The notes under the pieces are model-generated. The model saw only the letters and a list, made by a program, of their open reading frames with translations. It had not been told where the DNA came from and searched no databases. Positions 1-6,441 of a stretch of DNA of 8,411 nucleotides are shown here, piece by piece (position 1 is the stretch's first letter; every line of letters starts with the position of its first letter). Source of the DNA: Planctomycetota bacterium (GTDB taxonomy: Bacteria; Planctomycetota; UBA8108; UBA1146; JAJFFE01); contig JAGQRC010000112.1 of NCBI GenBank assembly GCA_020425835.1, forward strand, positions 1-8,411. The letters run 5' to 3'. Both the position numbers and the translations under genes were made by a program.

Positions 1-3000
1 ACGTTCCGACCCGGCGAGCGAGTGACGGTCACGCTGTCGAGTAGCGTCTCGGCCGATGATTCCGGGACGACGCGGAATCTCCGGCCGTTCTCATACGAGT
101 TCCGGATTCCCGGCGGGAGCTTCGACCAGCCGCTCGGCCCACCGACCGCTCCGTCACTCGTGGCGGGAATCTCGATCGGGAGCATCGTCGACCTCGAGGT
201 CGGCGAGTTCTCGACCCTTCCGTTCACGCCGGGCAGTGAGATGGTTCTCCTCGAGTCCAGCGGGGCGCTCCGACTCTTGACCCAAGACGTCTCCGGCGCG
301 TGGCATGCACAGGCGTCGATCGACGCCGCGACCGGCGCCTCGGGCGCGGCACCCGTCGGCATGACGCGCACCGACTTCGACCGGGACGGCAAGGCGGAGT
401 TCATCGTTGTCTACTCCACCGGCCTCGTGCGCACCTTCCGCCTCGCCGATCTCCAGTTCGCGCCGGGGGTGGCGCTCAACGAACCGTTCACGACCGGGGT
501 CACCGACTTCGTGATCACCGATTTCGATGCGAACGGGTTCCTCGACCTGGTGGTCACCGACGGCGGCGGGTTCTGGACCGTCGCTCAGCGCGATGTGCTC
601 GATCCGCAGTCGCAGACCGGCGCGATGATCCGCGAGTTGCACCCCACGCGAGTGTCGGTCGACGGCGGCTTCCAGCGCGTCGAGGTCGGCGACTTCGAGG
701 CGGACGGTCGTCCCGACCTCTTGCTCTCCGGCGCGACGGGTCACCGTGTCTTCCGCAACGCGAGTGGCTTCGAGTTCCAGGCCACGGGTTCGCTCGCCGT
801 GGAGGGCGCGATCACCGGACCGCGCGTGGTCGACTTCGAGGGCGATGGGGATGTCGATGTGGTGGCGGTCTTCGGCTCCGCCGTCCGCGTCTTCGTCAAT
901 GGCGGAGCGGGAATCCCGGCGGACGGGAACTGGACCGTCGGTTTCAGCTATCCGATCCTCGACGACGTCACCAACCCGTCCGATGCCACCGACATCGTTC
1001 CGGAGGCGTTCGAGATCCGGAACATCGACGGCGATCGTGGAGGACTTCCGGATCTCGCCTTCTTCGATCTCGAGACCCGCCGCCTCGGTCTGTTCCGCCG
1101 GACTGCGGCGAGTCTGACGGCGGATGCGCTCCTCCGCGGTGCCGGGAGCATCCAGGCGTTCGACTTCACGTCGATCGAGATGCCCCGAATCGCGATCGCC
1201 GACCTGGGACAGGACACCGGGCTCGACCTGATCCTCTTCGGCAACGCCGTGGGATCCGAGGCTCCGCTCGTGTTCCAGAGCGCGGAAGGTGTCGTGGAGG
1301 TCAACGAGGCGGACTACGAGCTGTCCGTACCGTCCACGGTCACCGCGGATCTCACACAGCCGGATGACGAGTTCCGAGTCGTCGTGTCCGGAAGCTCGGC
1401 CACCGAGGTCGAGGAGATCGACATCGCGCTCAGTTTCGACTCCAACGAGCTCGAACTCGCCCGGATCGTGCGCTCCGCCACGACCTTTCCCGAAGCGACC
1501 GACGTCGATCTGACGGTCGACCTCGATGCGGGAACCGTGACGCTCGCGCCGCAGGTCTCGTTGGCAGGGCAGAACGATGTCCCGCTCGTCGAGTACGTGT
1601 TCCGGCTCGTCTCTCCCGAGCCCGGGAACTACTCGTACACCTTGCAGAGCCAATCCGGTTTCGCGCTGTCGTTCCTCCTCGAGAACGGCACCGAGGTCAC
1701 GCCCGTCGTCTCCACCAGTGCGGGACAAATCGTCGCGGTCTCCACCGTCGATCCGGTCGCCAACCTGCAGTGCGAGCCGACCGGGTCCGATGAGGTCCTG
1801 CTGACGTGGACCAACCCGCCGGGCGGCTACGATCCGCTGGGAATCCGGATCACGCGCAACGGGGCCACCGTCGCCATTCTCACCGGTGCCGATGAGTCCT
1901 GGTCCGATGGCAGCCCGACGAGTGGGGGGGCGACCGAGGTCTCCTACGTGGTCGTCGGCGTTCGCGACGGCGTCTTCTCCCCGCCCGCGGAGTGCAGTCA
2001 GTCGATCCTTCCCGCACCGGTGATCGAGACCTGCGAGCGGTCGTCCGGGCAACTTCATCTGGCCTGGACCTCGGCGATCACCTACCAGAACTACGCGTTG
2101 TTCGTCGACGGCGGTCAGGTCGCTCTCCTGGCCGGCTCCGAGTCATCCCACGTGAGAACCATCAGCGATCACGGCCACACGATCTCTCTCGTCGGCTTGC
2201 TCGACACCGTGACATCGTTCCCCGCGATGTGCTCGCTCGACGATCTGCTGACGGGAGTGACCGCCAATCCGAAGAACGTGTCGCTGAGCTTCTCGACGGG
2301 GCAGGCCCGAGTCACGTGGTCCAACGGCGAAGCGTACGACAGCCTCACGGTCCGACGGATCTCGCCCGCGACCGGGACCACGATCGTGGGCGATCAGCTG
2401 CCCGGATCGACCGTGGCCTTCGTCGATCCCGAGGAGCTTCCGCCCGGGACCTACCGCTACTCGGTGATGGGCACCGTGTCTGGTGTCGACAGCGCCGCGA
2501 TCGAATCGAATCCGGTCGATTTCGCGCTGCAGCCGCCGACGTCGTTGACGTGCTCGACCATCGGAGCGTCGGTGGTCCTGAACTGGAACCTCGGTTCCTC
2601 TCTCTACGAGATCCTCGATGTCTACCGAGATGGTGTCCTGCTGACCACGGTCGATCCCACGTCGACCACCTTCACCGATGACAGTGGTCCCTTGGACGGG
2701 TCGCACGAGTACTTCCTCCGCGCGACGATCGCACCCGACTCCGCGCCCTGTCTCGTGACGCTCGAGAATCGGCTCCGAGTGGAGAACACGATCACCACCG
2801 TCGGCCTGTCCGCCGCGATCGAGCTCACCGCCGACCTGCTGGAGTCGGTCGACACGTTCTCGTTCACCCTCGAGTTCGACACCGATCGGTTCACCTACGC
2901 GAGCCTTTCGGTGCCGGGCGCGCTTCCGACCGACCTGATGGTCGTCGGCCCGACCCCGATCGACGGCACGACCCGCGCTTCGATCGCGGTGACCGTGACG

Positions 3001-4425
3001 AACGTCCCGGTACCGGCCGGCGACGATGTTCTGCTGGCGCAGCTCTTCGGTGCGACGCCGGCCGACTTCGCCGCCGTCGGCTCGAGTCCGCTCGACGTGA
3101 CCGCCGGGACACTCGGCGCGATCGATCCGACGCTCGTCGACGGAACCTTCACGGTGCGGGGTGACGCGGTGCTGGTCGGGGACTACACCGCGGTCGAGGG
3201 CGAAGAGCTCTTCGTGCTGGTGACGGGGACGTTCGACCAGGCGCTCACGGCCTTCACATTTGTCATGAACTTCGATCCCACCGTTGTCCAAGCCGAAGAG
3301 GTCATCTTCTCGGAGACGGTTTCCGGAGCGTTGGGGACCAGTTTCCTGGTCTCGAACATCGACAACGAGGAGGGCTTCGTCCAGGGAACTGCGCTCAGCA
3401 TCACGCTCGGAACGCTCTCCCCGGCGATCGATCAATCTCTCGCGTTCGTTCGCCTCGTCGTCCAACCGGGCGCCGACGGACTGAGCACCGCGCTGGACTT
3501 CGACGTTCCCCACGCGTTCGTCGGGTCGGAGCTCTCGACTTCGTTCGCCACGGCGTCGGCGCAGACGATCGATCCCTTCACGGTCCCGGGCCTGGTCACC
3601 GTGGGTGTCGTCGATCCGGATCCGCCGGTCGTCGCCGCGTTCGATCCGACCTCGGGTCTCACCACGGGTGGCACCGAGGTGACGATCTCCGGCGAGTTCT
3701 TCACGCCGAACCTCGGCGTTGAGTTCGGAGGGGTGCCGGCGGCCGCAGTCGTCTTCATCGATGCGCAAACGCTCGTCGCCACGACGCCCACTGCGGCGCC
3801 CGGTGACGTGGCGGTCACCGTCGTGAGTCCCACCCTCGGTTCGTTCAGCGCACCGGGATCGTTCACGTTCGTCGAGCCGGCCCCGTTGGTCGTCCTCGAC
3901 GTCGTGCCGTCGAGCGTCCTGCCGTGCTCCCCGACCTCGATCACGTTGACAGGGACCTCGTTCGACCGCGCGATGACCGTCACCTTCATCCTTCCCGACA
4001 GCCAGGAATTCCCCGGTGAGGTGGTCTCGGTCTCTTCGGATGGCCAGACGGCGAGCGTCACGACCCCGGATGTCGGTGCTCCGGCGACCCCGGTGATCGT
4101 TCGGGTCGACACCATCACCGCTTCGGCGGACTGGGCCGATCCGTTCTCGTTCAGCGACGAGTTCATTCGCGGCGACGTCGATCACGACGGCGACATCGAT
4201 CCCGATGATCTGGCCTACCTCTCCGCGGCGTTCGGAGTGGGGCCGCTCCCGGGCATCCTCGACGCGGCCGACGTGAACGATGACGGGTTCATCCTGGTCG
4301 ACGACTTGATCCGCTTGCAGGATTTCCTGACCGGGTCGATCGTGACGCTGCCGGCGCCGTTCCCGGACGCGGGTGTCGACCCGACCCCCGATGGTCTCAC
4401 GACCGTATGTGACGCGGGACCGTGA
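1..4425 (+). CDS. Giant secreted/surface multidomain protein: FG-GAP, cohesin-like, FN3, IPT/TIG and dockerin modules (5' partial)
   Basis: The reading frame is open from the first base, so the true start lies outside; the GTG at 22 is not a credible start because Ig-like sequence precedes it. Residues are numbered from the first codon in the window. Residues 1-35 look like the last strands of a bacterial Ig-like domain (PGERVTVTL). Residues 125-415 hold FG-GAP/VCBS calcium loops. About 439-580 is cohesin-like, 584-920 four FN3-like modules, and 930-1060 and 1061-1200 two further cohesin-like domains. Residues 1205-1293 and 1294-1385 are IPT/TIG domains (DPTSGLTTGGTEVTISGEFF in the first). 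About 1389-1447 is dockerin-like. No sorting signal or membrane anchor follows the dockerin; the last 27 residues are a polar, Pro-rich tail. All of these families are extracellular binding or adhesion modules, so I infer a secreted or cell-surface scaffold or adhesin. No catalytic domain is visible. Domain order is well supported; ligand and partner are unknown. Confidence 0.9.
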   Translation, partial: TFRPGERVTVTLSSSVSADDSGTTRNLRPFSYEFRIPGGSFDQPLGPPTAPSLVAGISIGSIVDLEVGEFSTLPFTPGSEMVLLESSGALRLLTQDVSGAWHAQASIDAATGASGAAPVGMTRTDFDRDGKAEFIVVYSTGLVRTFRLADLQFAPGVALNEPFTTGVTDFVITDFDANGFLDLVVTDGGGFWTVAQRDVLDPQSQTGAMIRELHPTRVSVDGGFQRVEVGDFEADGRPDLLLSGATGHRVFRNASGFEFQATGSLAVEGAITGPRVVDFEGDGDVDVVAVFGSAVRVFVNGGAGIPADGNWTVGFSYPILDDVTNPSDATDIVPEAFEIRNIDGDRGGLPDLAFFDLETRRLGLFRRTAASLTADALLRGAGSIQAFDFTSIEMPRIAIADLGQDTGLDLILFGNAVGSEAPLVFQSAEGVVEVNEADYELSVPSTVTADLTQPDDEFRVVVSGSSATEVEEIDIALSFDSNELELARIVRSATTFPEATDVDLTVDLDAGTVTLAPQVSLAGQNDVPLVEYVFRLVSPEPGNYSYTLQSQSGFALSFLLENGTEVTPVVSTSAGQIVAVSTVDPVANLQCEPTGSDEVLLTWTNPPGGYDPLGIRITRNGATVAILTGADESWSDGSPTSGGATEVSYVVVGVRDGVFSPPAECSQSILPAPVIETCERSSGQLHLAWTSAITYQNYALFVDGGQVALLAGSESSHVRTISDHGHTISLVGLLDTVTSFPAMCSLDDLLTGVTANPKNVSLSFSTGQARVTWSNGEAYDSLTVRRISPATGTTIVGDQLPGSTVAFVDPEELPPGTYRYSVMGTVSGVDSAAIESNPVDFALQPPTSLTCSTIGASVVLNWNLGSSLYEILDVYRDGVLLTTVDPTSTTFTDDSGPLDGSHEYFLRATIAPDSAPCLVTLENRLRVENTITTVGLSAAIELTADLLESVDTFSFTLEFDTDRFTYASLSVPGALPTDLMVVGPTPIDGTTRASIAVTVTNVPVPAGDDVLLAQLFGATPADFAAVGSSPLDVTAGTLGAIDPTLVDGTFTVRGDAVLVGDYTAVEGEELFVLVTGTFDQALTAFTFVMNFDPTVVQAEEVIFSETVSGALGTSFLVSNIDNEEGFVQGTALSITLGTLSPAIDQSLAFVRLVVQPGADGLSTALDFDVPHAFVGSELSTSFATASAQTIDPFTVPGLVTVGVVDPDPPVVAAFDPTSGLTTGGTEVTISGEFFTPNLGVEFGGVPAAAVVFIDAQTLVATTPTAAPGDVAVTVVSPTLGSFSAPGSFTFVEPAPLVVLDVVPSSVLPCSPTSITLTGTSFDRAMTVTFILPDSQEFPGEVVSVSSDGQTASVTTPDVGAPATPVIVRVDTITASADWADPFSFSDEFIRGDVDHDGDIDPDDLAYLSAAFGVGPLPGILDAADVNDDGFILVDDLIRLQDFLTGSIVTLPAPFPDAGVDPTPDGLTTVCDAGP
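373..1239 (+). repeat. FG-GAP/VCBS-type calcium-loop repeats within the surface protein
   Basis: At least six diverged repeats can be aligned by eye. Each has an Asp-rich loop followed by a hydrophobic strand: DFDRDGKAE (residue 125), DFDANGFLD (174), DFEADGRPD (231), DFEGDGDVD (278), NIDGDRGGLPD (from 342) and DLGQDTGLD (401). The first four keep the DxDxDG-like calcium loop well. The fifth has a two-residue insertion and the sixth lacks the central acidic residues. The FG-GAP/VCBS family folds as a beta-propeller, with each loop binding calcium between strands. Six or seven blades would fit this length. Confidence 0.8.
1750..2760 (+). repeat. Four tandem FN3-like modules, three with paired cysteines
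   Basis: Four modules of about 80-100 residues each carry the B-strand tryptophan of a fibronectin type III fold (W603, W689, W773, W862), then a Y/D-rich strand and an R-D-G or D-G-G turn. Modules 1, 2 and 4 each have one cysteine in the first strand and one at the end (C591/C665, C678/C744, C851/C917), a spacing of 74, 66 and 66 residues. Module 3 has none. The placement suggests one disulfide tying the first and last strands of each of these modules, which fits an extracytoplasmic location. The pairing is inferred from position only. Confidence 0.72.
4165..4341 (+). other. C-terminal dockerin type I-like module (two EF-hand-like loops)
   Basis: The first loop begins at residue 1392 and reads DVDHDGDIDPDD, with Asp at positions 1, 3, 5, 7, 9 and 12, a complete calcium loop followed by the helix LAYLSAAFG. 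The second loop begins at residue 1424 and reads DVNDDGFILVDD, followed by LIRLQDFLTG. It keeps positions 1, 3, 5 and 12, but position 9 is Leu. Paired loops about 32 residues apart, each followed by a short helix, are the dockerin type I pattern. Dockerins bind cohesins, and cohesin-like domains occur earlier in this same polypeptide. Confidence 0.82.
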
Positions 4426-4471
4426 GTCGCGCGGCTCGACCTGGTAGCCATTGAGAGTTTGCTCGAGGGGC

Positions 4472-4518
4472 GGAGCGGGGCTACTGAGCGGGTGGAACCC
4501 GTCCAGTGGCCCCGCTCT
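4472..4518 (+). terminator. Long hairpin after the surface-protein gene, probable transcription terminator
   Basis: This lies 47 bases after the stop of the first gene. GAGCGGGGC at 4473-4481 pairs perfectly with GCCCCGCTC at 4509-4517. The helix continues inward through a T-G wobble (4482/4508), four Watson-Crick pairs, one A/C mismatch (4487/4503), a G-T wobble and CGGGT/ACCCG (4489-4493 with 4497-4501), closing on a three-base loop GGA. That is about 21 paired positions with one mismatch. No T-run follows, so it is not a textbook intrinsic terminator; it could be a U-tract-less terminator or a 3'-end stabiliser. It separates the first gene from radC. Confidence 0.6.
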
Positions 4519-4638
4519 CCGTTCGCTCGTCCTCGCGCGCGAAGTCGGGGCGCGACTCTTGCTCACTCGTACGACACGCGTTCGTGGTGTGCGTCCGTGG
4601 CGACGCCGACGACGAGGTGTCTACGACGATGAGGACGG

Positions 4639-5421
4639 ATGAGCCGAGGACCGTGGTCACCCCGCGAGCGCGCTGCCGCGATCGGGATCGACCGACTCAA
4701 CGATGTCGAACTGCTCGCGATCCTGATCGGCACGGGTGTCGTCGGGACCGACGTCGCGGAGCTCGCCCAGCAACTCGAGAAGAGGGTCGGCGGCATTCGG
4801 GCGTTGTCCCGCTACGAGATCGCCGAGCTCCTCGAGTTCCCCGGGCTCGGACTCGCGAAGGCGACGCGGCTCGCGGCGGCCGTCGAGCTGGGGCGCCGGG
4901 TCTGTGAGCGGCGTTGGGAGAAGGGGGAACCCTTCACGTCGTCGCGTCGCGTCTTCGATCATTGCCACCTCAGGTTGCGCGACGAGCGTCGGGAGCGGTT
5001 CCTGGCCCTGTATCTCGATGTGCGCAACCGGCTGGTGGGCGAGGCCGAGATCTCGACCGGCTCACTGGTCGCGAGCGTGGTCCACCCGCGAGAGGTGTTC
5101 CGACCCGCGCTGAGTCTGTCAGCGGCGTCCTTCGTCTGCGTCCACAACCACCCCAGCGGCGATCCGCGCTGGAGCCCCGAGGATATCGCCATCACGCAGC
5201 GGCTGTTCGACGTCGGCTGTCTCCTCGGCATCGAGCTGATCGACCACATCATCGTCGGCGATGGCGCCTACACATCGTTCGTCGACGAAGGGTTGCCACC
5301 GTTCGACGCCGGGCGGCGGCCGGGGGGCCGGATCGATTGCGCCGTCGAGGGCGGTTTCGGGGGCTGGAGTCCAAGGGGGGAGGGGAACGAGCAAGTGTTT
5401 GACACCCCTGGGGCGAGTTGA
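4639..5421 (+). CDS. radC: RadC family JAMM/MPN-fold protein
   Basis: A 260-residue protein of usual RadC length plus a tail. Residues 7-34 match the family N-terminus (PRERAAAIG...DVELLAILIGTG). Residues 54-90 form a helix-hairpin-helix segment (LLEFPGLGLAKATRLAAAVELGRR), expected to contact DNA. The JAB/MPN domain covers about 98-221 and includes VHPREVF (148-154). A complete metal motif follows: H169-x-H171, seven residues, S179-x2-D182, within HNHPSGD. DHIIVGDGAYTSFVDEG (202-218) is also typical. The family is called a DNA repair protein, but its biochemical activity is unproven; the motif predicts a zinc hydrolase fold. The ATG is the most upstream possible start because TGA lies in frame at 4630-4632; GAGG at 4631-4634 is a close ribosome-binding site. 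Residues 222-260 are a Gly-rich tail without family resemblance, and its last codons overlap a promoter-like sequence for the next gene. There are no phage or integron signs nearby, although radC is often mobile-element-borne elsewhere. Confidence 0.93.
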   Translation: MSRGPWSPRERAAAIGIDRLNDVELLAILIGTGVVGTDVAELAQQLEKRVGGIRALSRYEIAELLEFPGLGLAKATRLAAAVELGRRVCERRWEKGEPFTSSRRVFDHCHLRLRDERRERFLALYLDVRNRLVGEAEISTGSLVASVVHPREVFRPALSLSAASFVCVHNHPSGDPRWSPEDIAITQRLFDVGCLLGIELIDHIIVGDGAYTSFVDEGLPPFDAGRRPGGRIDCAVEGGFGGWSPRGEGNEQVFDTPGAS

Positions 5422-5427
5422 TAGTCT
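5399..5427 (+). promoter_or_regulatory. Candidate sigma70-type promoter overlapping the radC stop codon
   Basis: A perfect consensus -35 box, TTGACA, lies at 5399-5404 inside the last codons of radC. Seventeen bases later, TAGTCT at 5422-5427 keeps T1, A2 and T6 of the -10 consensus. GATAGT at 5420-5425 is an alternative -10 with four of six matches and a 15-base spacer. Transcription would start near 5432-5436 and give a leader of about 180 nt before the phosphoesterase gene. A perfect TTGACA in such GC-rich DNA, placed at a gene boundary, makes chance less likely, but the -10 is only moderate. Confidence 0.5.
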
Positions 5428-5435
5428 TCGCCGCC

Positions 5436-5456
5436 ATGTGTCTGCGCGGACGGTAG
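5436..5456 (+). CDS. Possible six-codon leader peptide MCLRGR at the predicted transcript 5' end
   Basis: ATG at 5436 opens a six-codon frame (Met-Cys-Leu-Arg-Gly-Arg) ending at TAG. It sits at or within a few bases of the start predicted from the upstream -35/-10 pair, so if translated it would be leaderless or nearly so. There is no room for a ribosome-binding site. Such a short frame can arise by chance; its position relative to the promoter is the only support. A leader peptide upstream of a structured leader could couple translation to expression of the downstream gene. Confidence 0.22.
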   Translation: MCLRGR

Positions 5457-5485
5457 TTACGTGCGACACTCGGACGCGGTGATTT

Positions 5486-5526
5486 CTCGGGAACGACGAC
5501 CCTGAGGTGGACGATCGACTCCCGAG
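5486..5526 (+). promoter_or_regulatory. Leader hairpin 1 upstream of the phosphoesterase gene
   Basis: CTCGGGA at 5486-5492 is perfectly complementary to TCCCGAG at 5520-5526. Inside, CG/CG (5494-5495 with 5512-5513), C/G (5497/5510) and ACC/GGT (5499-5501 with 5506-5508) can pair around a CTGA loop, separated by single mismatches and a one-sided bulge. It could be an RNA structure in the 5' leader, or a protein operator from the 7-base inverted repeat. No known riboswitch class was recognised. Confidence 0.35.
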
Positions 5527-5567
5527 TTCGCCGCCGTCCCGGCCCGTTCCTCTCGACCCCTCCCGCT

Positions 5568-5589
5568 GGTTCGAGACAGCGTTCGAATC
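5568..5589 (+). promoter_or_regulatory. Leader hairpin 2 just upstream of the phosphoesterase ribosome-binding site
   Basis: GGTTCGA at 5568-5574 pairs with TCGAATC at 5583-5589 (six Watson-Crick pairs and one G-T wobble) around the eight-base loop GACAGCGT. It ends 12 bases before the GAAGG ribosome-binding site at 5602-5606. Its position allows an effect on translation initiation, but the ribosome-binding site itself is outside the stem. It resembles a tRNA T-arm only in containing TTCGAAT; no tRNA can be built around it. Confidence 0.3.
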
Positions 5590-5613
5590 TCCTGCTCGGT
5601 TGAAGGCGCACCG

Positions 5614-6366
5614 GTGAGGCGAGCGATCATTTCCGACATTCACGGCAACGCCGTCGCGCTCCAAGCGGTGCTCGAGGACATTGCGTCGAAGGACTGCGAT
5701 TCGATCTTCTGCCTCGGCGATGTGATCGGCTACGGTCCACAACCGCGAGAGTGCCTCGGGTTGTGCAAGGACCTCCAGCTCAATCTGATGGGCAATCACG
5801 AGGAGGCCGTGCTGTTCGAGCCGATCGGGTTCAACCCGAAAGCACGCGTCGCGATCGAGTGGACCAAGGAACAGCTCACGCTTCCGGAGTTCTCTCGCGA
5901 CGAGAATCGAGCGCTCTGGGACTTCGTCGGGAGCATGCTCGAGAAGTACGTCGAGGATGACATCCTCTACGTCCACGCTTCACCCCGCGAGCCGATCCGC
6001 GAGTACATCTTCGTCTCGGATGTGAGGAACACCGAGAAGATGGACGAGATCTTCGCGGCGCTCGAGCAACCGCTCTGCTTCAACGGTCACACCCACACCG
6101 CGGGCGTCTTCACCGAGGACTACCAATTCCTTCCGCCCGCCTCCATAGGGAATCGCTACTCGGTGGGGGAGAAGCGGTCGATCGTCAACGTCGGTTCGGT
6201 CGGACAGCCTCGCGACGGCGATCCCCGGAGCTCGTACGTGATCTTCGACGGGGAGACGATCGAGTTCCAGCGCGTCGCCTACGACGTCGAGAAGACCATC
6301 CAGAAGTTCCGAGAGAACTCCACCCTGCCCGAGTACCTCGCGCTGCGGCTGATCGACGGCCGTTGA
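5614..6366 (+). CDS. Calcineurin-like metallophosphoesterase (YfcE/MJ0936-like)
   Basis: A 250-residue cytoplasmic protein with the full set of metallophosphoesterase motifs: D8-x-H10 in SDIHGN, G35-D36 in CLGDVIGYG, G60-N61-H62-E63, H121 in VHASPRE, and G158-H159-T160-H161. VNVGSVGQPRDGDPRSSYVI (191-210) is a signature of the small phosphodiesterase/phosphatase subgroup. These residues form a two-metal site that hydrolyses phosphomono- or diesters. The substrate cannot be told from sequence; members act on cyclic nucleotides, model diesters or phosphoproteins. Translation starts at GTG, giving MRRAIISDIHGN, with GAAGG at 5602-5606 seven bases upstream. The start fits the family because the first strand begins at once. 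There is no signal peptide. A 192-base gap with a candidate promoter and two hairpins separates it from radC, and yidC follows 75 bases later on the same strand. Confidence 0.92.
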   Translation: MRRAIISDIHGNAVALQAVLEDIASKDCDSIFCLGDVIGYGPQPRECLGLCKDLQLNLMGNHEEAVLFEPIGFNPKARVAIEWTKEQLTLPEFSRDENRALWDFVGSMLEKYVEDDILYVHASPREPIREYIFVSDVRNTEKMDEIFAALEQPLCFNGHTHTAGVFTEDYQFLPPASIGNRYSVGEKRSIVNVGSVGQPRDGDPRSSYVIFDGETIEFQRVAYDVEKTIQKFRENSTLPEYLALRLIDGR

Positions 6367-6441
6367 CCGACTGAGCTCTCGGGCTTCGATTCCGGCCCTT
6401 CATCGCCACCCGCCTTCGAGCAACGGAGCCACGGCACGCTC

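Noticed and set aside
22..24. GTG at 22 as the start codon of the first gene
   Set aside because: The frame is open back to base 1, and the preceding residues (FRPGER) belong to the same Ig-like strand, so the gene starts outside the window.
154..2058. A 634-codon open frame on the minus strand opposite the surface-protein gene
   Set aside because: It is antisense to well-supported FG-GAP, cohesin-like and FN3 sequence. Its product is an Arg/Asp/Glu-rich string without domains, typical of the open antisense frame produced by GC-rich codon bias.
2143..4566. An 807-codon open frame on the minus strand
   Set aside because: Same artefact: Arg/Gly/Asp-rich with no recognisable motif, running opposite the FN3, cohesin-like, IPT and dockerin coding sequence, and its start region crosses the terminator hairpin.
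4506..4907. A 133-codon + strand frame overlapping the start of radC
   Set aside because: Most of it lies out of frame over conserved radC sequence, and the product is Arg-rich low complexity with no family resemblance.
5568..5606. A TTCGAAT motif resembling a tRNA T-arm
   Set aside because: No acceptor stem, anticodon arm or CCA end can be built around it; it is explained as the small leader hairpin.
6381..6398. Short GC hairpin between the phosphoesterase gene and yidC (GGGCT / GGCCC)
   Set aside because: Only four Watson-Crick pairs and a wobble with an eight-base loop and no T-run; too weak to call a terminator, and it lies within a probable operon.
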